A DNA stretch of 64,000 bases from Thinopyrum elongatum (lineage: Eukaryota; Streptophyta; Magnoliopsida; Poales; Poaceae): contig CM022299.1 in NCBI GenBank assembly GCA_011799875.1, positions 354,002,526 through 354,066,525 on the forward strand, in the 5' to 3' direction. The position numbers were made by a program, and so were the translations under genes. The notes beneath the pieces are model-generated. The model saw only the letters and a list, made by a program, of their open reading frames with translations. It had not been told where the DNA came from and did no database searches. Of this stretch, positions 47,116 through 57,126 are shown one piece after another; within the stretch, counting starts at the first letter, position 1; every line of letters begins with the position of its first letter.

Positions 47116-50100
47116 TGTGGCGCCCCTGGCTCAATCGTGCACTAATCATACACGCAAACATGCACGATCAAGCACAGGGACTCACGGGAAGATATCACAA
47201 CACAACTCTAACACAATTAAAACGGAGATCCACAATATTACAGACCATGGATCATGAAGATCCGAATACATAAGTCAGTCATACAAATATTATCTGAGTA
47301 CAGACATAGTTAGATAAGTTTTGCCTTAAGAATGCTAGCACAAACAACTACTCTAGATCGAAAGGCGAAGGCCTCCTGCCTGGGAGCCTCCGATCCTACT
47401 CCTGGTCGGCTGGCTCGATCCAGTAGTACGTGCCCTCTGGACCCTCCTGGTAGTAAGCTCCTGAGGTGGCATCTGGCTCCGGGGCTCCATCGTCTGATGT
47501 ATCATCAAGGTGGAGTATGGGGAAAGAGAAAATAAAGCAACCGTGAGTACTCATCCGAAGTACTCAGCAAGCAAGGATCTATACTACATATGCAACATTA
47601 TCAATGGAGAAAGGCTGTATATGTGGACTGGGCTGCAGAAATGCCAGAATAGAAAGAAGGCCTAGTCCTATCGAAGACTAGCATCTTCAAGCATCTTCAC
47701 GAAGCCACCATCTTGCAACAAAAGAAGAGAGTAGAATAGCATTTTATTAAGTAAACATGTTGAAGCAAGCCTAGAGATCCTTCCTCGACTCCCAGCGAGA
47801 AAGCGATCCCGAAGCTTCAATTAAATAACAAGTATCCAGTTCAAGTAGTAGATCGGGATACACAAACTGAGCGTCCTTTACCGTAGGACTGGCTATCGAT
47901 AGATTATTCATCCCTGCAGGGGTGCACTACTGTTACCCAACACGCTCGATCAACTCTGCCCAGACACACTTGCTGGGTAATGCCCGGCCTCGGTAGATCA
48001 ACACGAAGCAACGCCCTACCTAGGCTCAGCAGAGAGGTCAACACGCCGGACTAACCTATGCACCCAGAGGTCTTGGGCCATCGCCCTGGGCACCCTGCGC
48101 GTTGCGTGGCTGGCCGGGGTGCAGGCGCGACACTGAACTCGTCAGTGAAGTATCCAGCCCAATCCCGGCGATCAACCCGCATGGTGAAACGTGACGTCTG
48201 AAGAGCTTTCGGGAGAAACGTACATCGCAGAGGGCCCCATAACCATAATCCCGCGTGGTGGTAGTGCGTATAGGGCACGTCGACCCACTCAGATCACACA
48301 CCCAAATCCAATAGGCTCATTTAGTATCACGCGGAGACAATCAGAGTCTCTGAAGCTCCGCCACAATATCACACTCGAGTGCCCTTCCGGCACACTCGAT
48401 ATCACAGATCCCCAGCGGGTACCCACAGGGTGTACCCGCCTGTAACAAAGGTCAAGGTAACCGTGCGGTCATAACATCAAGGGGGGAAACCCCGAGGAAT
48501 CACCCTCGGCGGATTCCACTCGACGAAATCATCAGGGTGAACGTATGAGGTATCACCCTGAAGGGTTGCACGACAGAGTTGTATCAGAAGTGGAGAAGGA
48601 GGAATCACCCTCGGTGACCACGACCGAACAACTACGCAGCATAGTATTCACCAGGAGTGCGTTACGAGGTATCACCCTCGGCACTCGATAGTAACTATGC
48701 AGAGTCGTACAACTAAGGGGGTGAGGTGATGTGTCGGTCTCTGGTCGATGATCACATTGATCGAGTCGTCGATGATCAAGCAGGGGCAACAAGGGTAAGG
48801 TGGTGGGGTCACTGATGGTTCACTACCAACCTATACTAAACAGTTTATCATAGGCAGGTAAGGTAACAATGAACAGGTTACAACAGTAGGCTATGCATCA
48901 GAATAGGAGAATACATTAACAGTAGCAAAATCTAATGCAAGCAGGAGAAATGGAATGGGCGATATCTGGATGCTCAAGGGGGGGGGGGGGCTTGCCTGGT
49001 TGCTTTGGCAAGAGAGAGAGGTTGTCAACGGGATGCTCGTCTGTAGTGTAGTCGTACCCAGCGGCAGCGTCGTCGGTATCGGCGTCTATCGAGTGAGAAG
49101 GAGGGGGAGAGAAACAATAAATTCACGGCAATAATGCAAACAATATGTATGACATGCCTAAATGATATGCCGGGGTGTTCTACTGCCAACTAAATGATTT
49201 AGTTAATTTAGGAATTTATTTGGATTTATTTAATCAACGTTGGGCACTATTCATTTATCCAAATCGGTCTAAAAGTTCAATGTTCATATAGCTAGGGGCA
49301 TCTGACAGGAATACGTAGGACGTATTCGGGTTCGTATCGAAATTCTGAGCAAGTTTCATATATAAATTATTTTCATCGGAGTTACGGTTTATTTAATATG
49401 ATTTTCTAAAGTTTTTATTAATTTCTGGAATTTAAATTCAACATTATCCGAAACAGTGTAAGGTGACGTCAGCATGACCTAGGTGTGACGTCAGCAGGTC
49501 AACTGGTCGGCTGACCAGTCAAACCAGACAGGTGGGGCCCACATGTCATACACTGTGGCTTTAATCAGAGGGGTTAAATTAACTAATTAGATTAATTAGC
49601 AGGTGGGGCCCAGCAGTCAGTGACAGGTTAGGCTAATTTAATTATTTCTATTAACCTAATTAGTTAATTAGGCACCTGACGGGGGGGGCCATATGTCATA
49701 GACACAGGGAGAGGGGCCCCACCAGTCAGTGACTGGGCAGCGCCCAGTCGGCCAGTTGACCAAGTCAACTGGTCAACTGGGCTGGCTTGGCCCACTGGCA
49801 GTGGCACTGGGGGCGGCCCCAGGCCAGCCACGTCGGCGGCGGCGCCGGCCGGCCACCGGAGTTGCTCCGGCGAGCACCAGGGACGGCGGCGCGGCTCGGA
49901 AATGGCGCACAGGGCACCACTGCGAGCGCGGCCGGGCTCTTTCGAACGGGCAGACGACGGCGGAGCGATCTAGGGTGACGGCGGGGGCTGCGGTGGTCGG
50001 TAGCGTCGACGGCGAGCAACGAGGCGGACGCCGGAGTTCGGCCATCGTCGGGATCGGGGCTACGGCGTGCAAAAAGGGCAGGGCGAGGTGGCTACGGTGT

Positions 50101-51214
50101 CTACACATTGCGGGGAGTGCAACGGTGGCACGCACGGGACCATATGGTGACCGTGGCCACGCCGACGACGAGGTCAGGCGACGGCGCGTTCGGGCATCTC
50201 CAATGCGATCACTACGGCGTCGATAGTGAGAAGAAAAGAGAGGGGGGCGGCGTCGACGGCTCACCGGGCCCTGTAGGTGTGCAATAGCGGGCTCGGGGAA
50301 GGCTTGCCGGAGCGAATCGACGACGGAGTGCGGCGGCGATCCGAGGAAGAAGAAGAAGGCGCGGGGTTGATGCAGGGCTCCCGGGGCTCGGGCGTGTGGT
50401 CGAGGAGGACGGGCTCGACGCGGCGGAGCTCATGGACACGTCGGCGGGCAAAAGCATGGCGGTGGTCGCGCGATTTTGCCGTGGCCGGCCATGGTGGCGC
50501 ACGGGTGAAGTGGGGGAGCGAGAGAGAGAGCGAACGGAGCGGCTAGGGTTCGTCCGCGGGGTGCGGGGAGTTGCTCTTTATCCACGGCGCGTTGTCGAGC
50601 GGTGGGCGAGGGGGGCCGGGTGTGTGCGCGCGCGTGCGTGCGGTGTGTTCGACAGTGGGGCGGCATGAGTAGTGCGGGAGGAGGGAGGAGGTGCGGGGTG
50701 GGCTGGGCCAGCGCTGTAGCGATAGGCCTAAGTGCACAGTAGCGTCTTTAGGCCTTTTTCTATTTTCCTTTTTTTGTTTTCTTTTCTTTTCTGTTAGCTA
50801 ATTGTTTGGGCACTATATGCATTTTGTAAAAAGTGTGACCTAGTCCATAAGTAGCAGTGCACTATACCCTAACATAAAAAATTAGTTTGGGCAAAACATC
50901 ATTTCACATTTGATTTAGATTAATTAAAAGGTTATTAATTATTATTTTCAGCCACTGTTAGAGGAGGTTTGGGTTACTTAATTAATGTATTAAATGTTGG
51001 TTACAATTTTAGCATAGTCTCTAGAATATTTTCTATTCATTGATCATTTTAGTTTCTATGTTGAACAACTTTTATTTCCCGCTTTCATTTAACTTTGTAT
51101 TCTAACTTAGGAGTTGAAATGCAACATGATGCTAATAATGATTTGACACTGTTAATCTTATTGACTTGTCATTACCAAAAGTGATTACTGTGGCTATTGA
51201 CAGGGGGTGTTACA
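47116..51214 (-). repeat. 5' LTR of the chromodomain gypsy element
   Basis: This 4099-bp copy matches the 3' LTR throughout. Differences include a short duplication of AAGCATCTTC near 47685-47699, a run of 13 G at 48978-48990 where the other LTR has GGGGAGG, and loss of about 10 bp of GCG-rich sequence near 50590. Confidence 0.95.
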
Positions 51215-51588
51215 TGGGCAAACCCATTGCCGCCCCCAAACAGACAAAAACAGGCCAAACCGGACGTCCGTTTGGGGTCGTGTGCTTGAGTTGGCCTAAA
51301 TGCCCAGGCCTTCTCCCACCATGCACGGACCCGAACAAGTGTCAGGTGATTGTCGAAAGCCATGGAGCTGCCCGAGTACTAGGAATCGGGCTTGCCGTCG
51401 CCGGGGCCCTAGAGCAAAAACCTATGCACTGCACCCGATCCCATCGAGCTCAGCAACCACCCGATTCACACAAGAAAGAAGAGAATGTGGCTGGAGCGGC
51501 ACAGTACCTGGCTGTGACGCCACGCCCACGCATGTCGTCCTGTCCACTCGTTGCGTCCGTCCGGCGCGCAGAACTACACGCAGGCGCG

Positions 51589-51847
51589 GGCAATTTTGAC
51601 AATTTTGACGTGTGAACGAAATCAATTCACAAAATGAACTGCCCGTAAAAAAATTTCACTCGGCTGACCTTTTTGGGTGGCGCCTGACACGAAGGCGCCA
51701 CACCCTACGGTGCAGCGCCTAGCTCTGGGGCGTTGCACAGCTGTCCAGCATGGCAGCCCCGGGTCCCGCACCCAGCAGTGCAGCGCCTCAGAGCTAGGCG
51801 CCACACATGTATGTGCAGCGCCTAGCCCTTAGGCGTTGCACATTGAC
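51589..51847 (+). repeat. Left terminal inverted repeat of the MULE
   Basis: It starts GGCAATTTTGACAATTTTGA. The inner part consists of GC-rich hairpin modules such as GCAGCGCCTAGCTCTGGGGC and GCGCCTCAGAGCTAGGCGCC. It is the likely promoter-proximal region of the PMD gene. Confidence 0.9.
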
Positions 51848-52415
51848 TTAGATGCAACCGCCGCGCGCTAGCCCTCCCCCACCCATCCCCATTCTTCAGC
51901 GCCTTGCCCTTAGGCGTTACACAAGCATCATTGCGGCGGCGGCGGCTGGCTCCTCTCCCCCTCTCAATCCCCTCTCCCAAATCCTTCACCAATCCATCCT
52001 AGAAGGTACTCTCCTCCGATCCCCTTCTTTCTATCCATAAAATGTATGTTATTTTCAAGATTTGGGGAACCCTTGTTTGATTAGGTTAGAATCTTGCATG
52101 TATATAGATTTGTGGGACTTTAAAATTTGTAGATGATCTTTATTATTTTGCAACCCTAGTTTAGTTTATTTCTATTGAAAAGATATGCTTTGGATACATA
52201 TAGGTTGACATGTTATTTCTATGGAAAAGATATTTGTATTGAATCTTGCTTGTAGTAGGTCTAGTTTAGTTTATTTGTATTGAAATTATATTCCTATTGA
52301 AAAGAATGCTTTGGATACATATGCTTTGAATCTTGCATATAGTAGGCCTAGTTTAGTTTATTTGTATTGAAAAGATAATCGTGTTGACAAGAATGCTTTG
52401 TTTGAAATTGTTAGG

Positions 52416-55022
52416 ATGGTTTGGCTTCTCGATGATCACTGGGACCATCAACACCGGTCGTACGCTATGTCGGTGCAGCAGCGGGTAATAAGCAAAGTTG
52501 TTGGTATTTTGAATTTTGTGTTTATTTCAAACATACATGTCCCATATGTAATATTCTGATTTGCTTGTTTGTAGGAGCTTCAACCTCTGAAGATTCGGTC
52601 TCACGGGGTCAACCTTGGGGGGATGCGCTATGATGAGCGGTACACACCGTATGTAAGGGAGGCAGGGCTCCTCCCTTTCATTCAGTTGGTCAGCCGGTGG
52701 ACGCCACCCCTCAATGCTGCAGCAATCACCGCGCTTGCTGATCGTTGGAGGCCGGAGACACACAGTTTCCATCTTCGGACCGGGGAGATGACCGTGACGC
52801 TTCAGGATATTGCTATGATCGCCGGTCTTCCTATCGAGGGGAATCCTCTATGTATGAGCACCGATTCTGATGGGTGGCACGAGCAGATGCATGCCCTTAT
52901 CGGTATGGTTCCTCCGGAGCCTCGGGAACCAGAAGCAGAAGACAAGAAGAAGGAAAGAGTCGCAGCCGGTGCTCCTTTCACCTAGATTGCATTCAACTTT
53001 GGTTCTTGCCCTGAGGATGCTAATGAGGATGAGGTCAATACATATGCTCGTGTCTACATGTGGTACGTTATATCCAGGACTATGTTTGCTGATGGCACAG
53101 GCAAGAATGCTCCATGGATGTGGCTGAAGGCGTTGACCGTCTTCGATAGCAAATGGAGTTGTGTTTCGGCGACACTGGCTTACTTGTATAGACAGGTAGA
53201 AAGTTTTTTTTCACTTCATTGCTACATTATCAATGCGATCTTCCTGTTAATTCAACCATGTTCTCTTTTATGTGCAGTTGGATGAAGCCTGTTGTAGGAA
53301 ATCAAAGGATGGAGGTATTGGTGGTTGTATGCTCGCACTTTCTGTATGGAGCTGGGAGCGATTGCCGGTTGGACGACCGAAGACCATGAAGTACGAGGAT
53401 TGGGACGACAAAGACGACCCACTATGGTTGCCCACTTGGGCTTACAAGTGGATGTGGTAAATGAGATGACGGATGATCCCTCGGTCATGTACAAGTTGTA
53501 CACGAGCGAGCTGGACACGATTACGGCTGAGCAGGTGACTCGACATTGTATAAGTGATTCTCATGCTTCTATCGTAACTCGAAATCAATTTTGCATTCTA
53601 TGCTATGTTGCAGGTGGAATGGGAGCCGTATGGAAGAGGGGATAGTTTTGGTAACCCTAGAGAGTTCGTGCTGAATCCGATGTGCACTAGGGATAGGGAT
53701 CTTTGGCATATGCGGTGCCCACTTATATGCAACTGGGCGGTTGAGCTTCACCTGCCACATCGGGTGTACCGCCAGTTTGGTTTGTTCCAGCCACACCCGC
53801 CGGAGTGGGAGGACACGGACAAGTTGCTACACGCGTAAGATATAATTAATCTTGAGCACTTAGCAGCTTCTCAGCGGTTTCGATGGTGCTAATATTCTGT
53901 TTCTAACTTGCAGGTTGGATAGGAGAAGGCAGCGAAAGATCAAGGATTGGGACAGGCATCACAGGAAGTATATCATACAGTTCACGCTTAGTGTGGAGCA
54001 AGCTAAGGCTGGAAAACGAGCCCAGCTTCGTGAGCACTGCCCGATCGCGTTCAACAACTATCTCACATGGTTTCTTGCAAGTACCTGTGTGGAGGTATGC
54101 AAGCCAGCGTATGATGAGGAGATTTTGGAAGATCCCACCGTCTTCGATGAACTAACCCAGCACGAGTACAACAAATTAGTCAGGGAAGGCACCTCAGTCC
54201 CTTCAGCTCCAATGATGAACTTTGTGGTATTTTCCCTTTTTGCTTTCCCATTTGCACTATTCACATCTTCGCTTGCCTAACACGTTAATGTCGTTTCTGT
54301 TCATAGCGTACCCAGATCAAAAAAGCAGCTGATGAGACCGAGACTATTCTGGAGACAACCCCGGTTGGGAAAAGCGATGGGGAAGGTGCACTTCGAGCAT
54401 TCATTAAGGTTCACATCTCCTTCAATTGTCCATGTAACATGTGTTGCTACGTTCGATATCTCATTCACTTGTACATGTTGCAGCGCCAGGGCCAAAGGTT
54501 AAGGCGGCTATCGAACCTTGTCGGTTGTCGTGACCCCGAGTATGTATCACCTCAGCGGTCTAGGTCGGCGACACCATCAGATCCCACTTCTGGCCATGGT
54601 GCTCCTTTGGAGGATGAGGATGTGGGTGTGGTCACCCAAGAGGTATGCCAATAGCATATATTCAATTATTTATGCATTGCTAACTTTATCCTCACACATG
54701 GTCTTTTCCATATCTTTTCTTTTTGTAATAGGTTGCTGATGACATGACCTTGGAGACCTATCAAGTTCGGTCAGCATATATGTTAAAGCCTAGGAGGGGA
54801 ATCAATAAGTACACACCCGAAGACTTCACCGAAAGAGCCAAGAGGACGGTCGGCACCTCGCGGATGGCGGCTTTGGATGACTATGTGGATGAGGTGGAGG
54901 AACCGGAGCCGGAGCCGGAGCGGGTTGCTCGTCCTAGGAAGGCGAAGAACATAGCCAGCAGGAGGGGGGAGGAGCCAATAAGCGCAGAAGGAACTAGTCG
55001 TCGTCCTCTATTTGTTATGTAA
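52416..55022 (+). pseudogene. Plant mobile domain (PMD/MAIN-like) gene, 8 exons, two lesions
   Basis: I place exons at 52416-52484, 52575-53195, 53278-53534, 53614-53834, 53914-54226, 54307-54408, 54484-54642 and 54732-55022; all introns are GT-AG and phases fit, giving about 677 residues. Exons 1-5 encode the plant mobile domain: ERYTPYVREAGLLPFIQLVS, LADRWRPETHSFHLRTGEMT, VTLQDIAMIAGLPIEGNPLC, WMWLKALTVFDSKWSC and RQFGLFQPHPPEW. The C-terminus is charged and Pro/Glu-rich, ending SRRPLFVM. A TAG at 52983-52985 (expected Trp) and a 1-nt deletion near 53450 break the frame. Host PMD proteins (MAIN, MAIL1) act in gene and transposon silencing and genome stability; TE-borne copies are their likely source. 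A 5'-UTR intron ending at 52414 is possible. Confidence 0.8.
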
Positions 55023-55299
55023 CTCGCCTATTGGGCGTTTTTCTTATGTCGAACTTGTTATGTCGTTGAACTTGAAGTGGTGGTAGCTCTTAGTAATGTT
55101 GAACTTGAAGTGATTGTATGTCTTAGTAATGTTGAACTTGAAGCGATGGTCACTCTTAGAAATGTTGTCTTTGTTGAAGTTGAAGAGGTGTTGAAAATGT
55201 CATAATGATGATCATTACTGTTTATTCTGTGATGCAAGTATATGTGCCAGAAAATGTGCCTTAAAATATGCCTGAAATGACCCAGTTTGAGGGACAAGA

Positions 55300-56220
55300 A
55301 AACACTAAGTGTTGGTGCAGCGCCTAGCAGGGAGGCGCCACACTGTATAGTGCAACGCCTAGAGAAGGCGCTGCACCAACACTTAGCGAATTTTTGGCCC
55401 CTAACTGAGTGAAAACTTTCTGTTGCTCTCTGGATAGCTCTACCCAGGCATGCAACGCCTCGGAGCTAGGCGCCACACCGTGCAGTGCAACGCCTAGCTT
55501 TGAGGCATTGCACGCCTGGGTAGAGCTATCCAGAGAGCAACAGAAGCTACAGCCAGGTACAGCCTGGTGTGGCGCCTAGCTGTGAGGCGCCGCACTGTAT
55601 TGTGCAATGCCCGGATCGCAGGCGTTGCACTATACAGTGTGGCGCCTCAGTGCTGGGCGCCACACCAACACTTAGCCATTTTTTGGCCCCAAACTGGGTG
55701 CAAAGTTTCTGCTGCTCTCTGGATAGCTCTTCTTCTTTGTGCAACGCCTCCGAGCTAGGTGCCACACCACGTAGTGCAACGCCTAGCTCTGAGGCGTTGC
55801 ACGCCTGGGTAGAACTATCCAGAGAGCAACAGAAGCTACAACCAGGTACAGCTTGGTGTGGCGCCTAGCTCTGAGGCGCCGCACTGTATTGTGCAACGCC
55901 TAGATCACAGGCGTTGCACTATACAGTGTGGCGCCTCAGTGCTGGGCGCCACACCAACACTTAGCCATTTTTTGGCCCCAAACTGGGTGCAAAGTTTCTG
56001 CTGCTCTCTGGATAGCTCTTCTTCTTTGTGCAACGCCTCCGAGCTAGGCGCCACACCACGCAGTGCAACGCCTAGCTTTGAGGCGTTGCACGCCTGGGAA
56101 GAGCTATCCAGAGAGCAACAGAAACTGCAGCCAGATACAGGCTGGTGTGGCGCCTAGCAGGGAGGTGCCACACTGTACAGTGCAACGCCTCTGAGCTAGG
56201 TGTTGCACTTAGACTTTGCG
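55300..56220. repeat. Hairpin-rich tandem repeats, 289-bp period
   Basis: TGGTGTGGCGCCTAG recurs at 55565, 55854 and 56143, exactly 289 bp apart, so there are two full units and a partial third; a diverged partial unit lies at 55300-55564. Each unit holds several 20-30 bp palindromic modules (GCAACGCCT...AGGCGTTGC, GGCGCCTAG...) and the inverted pair GAGCTATCCAGAGAGCAACA / TGCTCTCTGGATAGCTC. The same modules build the TIRs. The array lies between the convergent 3' ends of the two MULE gene sets. Confidence 0.85.
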
Positions 56221-56575
56221 AAATTTTTGGCAAACAGAAAACTGTGAAGATAGCATATGCACACAGAGTAGTGTGATGATGTGCAGTAGGATTGATAGCA
56301 AGCAGACAACTGTGAAGACAACATATGCACAAAGTACTTCACGACACATAGTAGTTCATAACACATAGTACTTCAACTTGAGGAGTAGTTCATACAACCA
56401 AATCGAGGAGGAAATACATAGTACTTCACGACACATAGTAGTTCACAACCAAATCGAGGAGGAGTCCAAAATACATAGTAGTTCATGACACATAGTAGTT
56501 CACAACCAAATCGAAGAGCATAGTTTAGAGGATAACACGGTCATAGTCCACAAGCAACTTGAAGATGACATAGCT

Positions 56576-57004
56576 CTATTGCGTAGAGCAAGGCCCCTTT
56601 CCCTTCTTCTTCTTCCTCTCTTCTTCTTCTTCCTCCTCCCTTTTCCTTATGCGGTGAGCCTCCTTAACCACCCTCTCCATGAATATCTTGTTCTCCCTCT
56701 CTTTCTTTTCAGCTTCGAATGCCCAAAGTTTCAAGGTTCTTTCTTGAAAATCCTTGAGACGCTTCTTCTGTGCCTCCTCACATTTCCTCTTCAATGCTCG
56801 CTCCCTAGCGCGACACTCAAAAGATGCTCTCTCTCTTTCCTTCCTCTTCTCTTCGAGCTCCTCTTGCTTCTTCTTCTCTAGTGCGGCTGCATCCTCCTCT
56901 CTTAGCTTCTTTGCAGCCTTCTCCCACCATCCCGCCATGTCACCTTCGCCATCCTTCTCCTCCACTCCCTTCATTGTTGGTTTGTTGGGTTGAGAAGCCG
57001 CCAT
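56576..57004 (-). CDS. Coiled-coil ORF at the 3' side of the MULE transposase
   Basis: ATG at 57002-57004 starts MAASQPNKPTMKGVEEKDGE. The rest is almost entirely charged helix (WWEKAAKKLREEDAAALEKK, KERERASFECRARERALKRK, IRKREEEEEEERKKKKGKGP) with strong coiled-coil character, ending PCSTQ; 142 residues. An acceptor-like CATTGTAG precedes it at about 57007, and a donor-like CGTATGTT follows the transposase tail near 57142, so it may be a terminal exon of the transposase gene or a separate small gene. Direct splicing of these two sites reads a different frame, which favours a separate ORF or another splice site. Function unknown; a DNA-binding or multimerisation accessory is conceivable. Confidence 0.5.
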   Translation of the reverse strand: MAASQPNKPTMKGVEEKDGEGDMAGWWEKAAKKLREEDAAALEKKKQEELEEKRKERERASFECRARERALKRKCEEAQKKRLKDFQERTLKLWAFEAEKKERENKIFMERVVKEAHRIRKREEEEEEERKKKKGKGPCSTQ

Positions 57005-57126
57005 ACCTACAATGAGTGAAACATAATAGTTAGTAATGACAATAAGAACAAATTGAAGAACATGTACATTGCAACATATAAGGACAACAAGAACATATGA
57101 AAAAAAAGAAAATTGAAACATTATAG

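Larger units (their letters stand above)
37141..51214 (-). mobile_element. Complete chromodomain Ty3/gypsy element (Tekay/Del-like), TSD TGGGC
   Basis: Two 4.1-kb LTRs flank a 5.9-kb internal region; TGGGC is duplicated at 37136-37140 and 51215-51219. Minus-strand order: 5' LTR (47116-51214), initiator-Met PBS, an extra ORF, gag-protease, RT-RNase H, integrase with chromodomain, polypurine tract, 3' LTR (37141-41236). LTR termini are TGTAACACCCCC...GGCGCCACA. The C-terminal chromodomain and gene order place it with chromoviruses of the Tekay/Del type. Two single-base lesions break pol. LTRs differ at about 8 of the first 240 bases compared by eye, so the insertion is not recent. It sits inside the third Harbinger-like element. 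Confidence 0.92.
35391..51296 (+). mobile_element. PIF/Harbinger-like element, TSD TAA, split by a 14-kb gypsy insertion
   Basis: The left end reads GGCCAACTCCAGCGCGTGAC (35391) and the right end inverted reads GGCCAACTCAAGCACACGAC (51296). TAA is duplicated at 35388-35390 and 51297-51299. After removing the gypsy element (37141-51214) and its duplicated target, the element is about 1.83 kb: 1750 bp on the left and 77 bp on the right. It encodes one intact ORF (35831-36862) and no transposase. Subterminal words CGGACGTCCGTTT and GGACAGACCCC mirror each other at the two ends. Confidence 0.8.

Noticed and set aside
48978..48990. Run of 13 G as a possible G-quadruplex element
   Set aside because: The matching position in the other LTR has only GGGGAGG, so it is more likely slippage or a sequencing artefact than a conserved site.
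56579..56993. Plus-strand Ser/Phe/Leu-rich ORFs with membrane-like segments
   Set aside because: They are the antisense of the Lys/Glu-rich coiled-coil ORF; the hydrophobicity is a by-product of reading GAG/AAG codons backwards.
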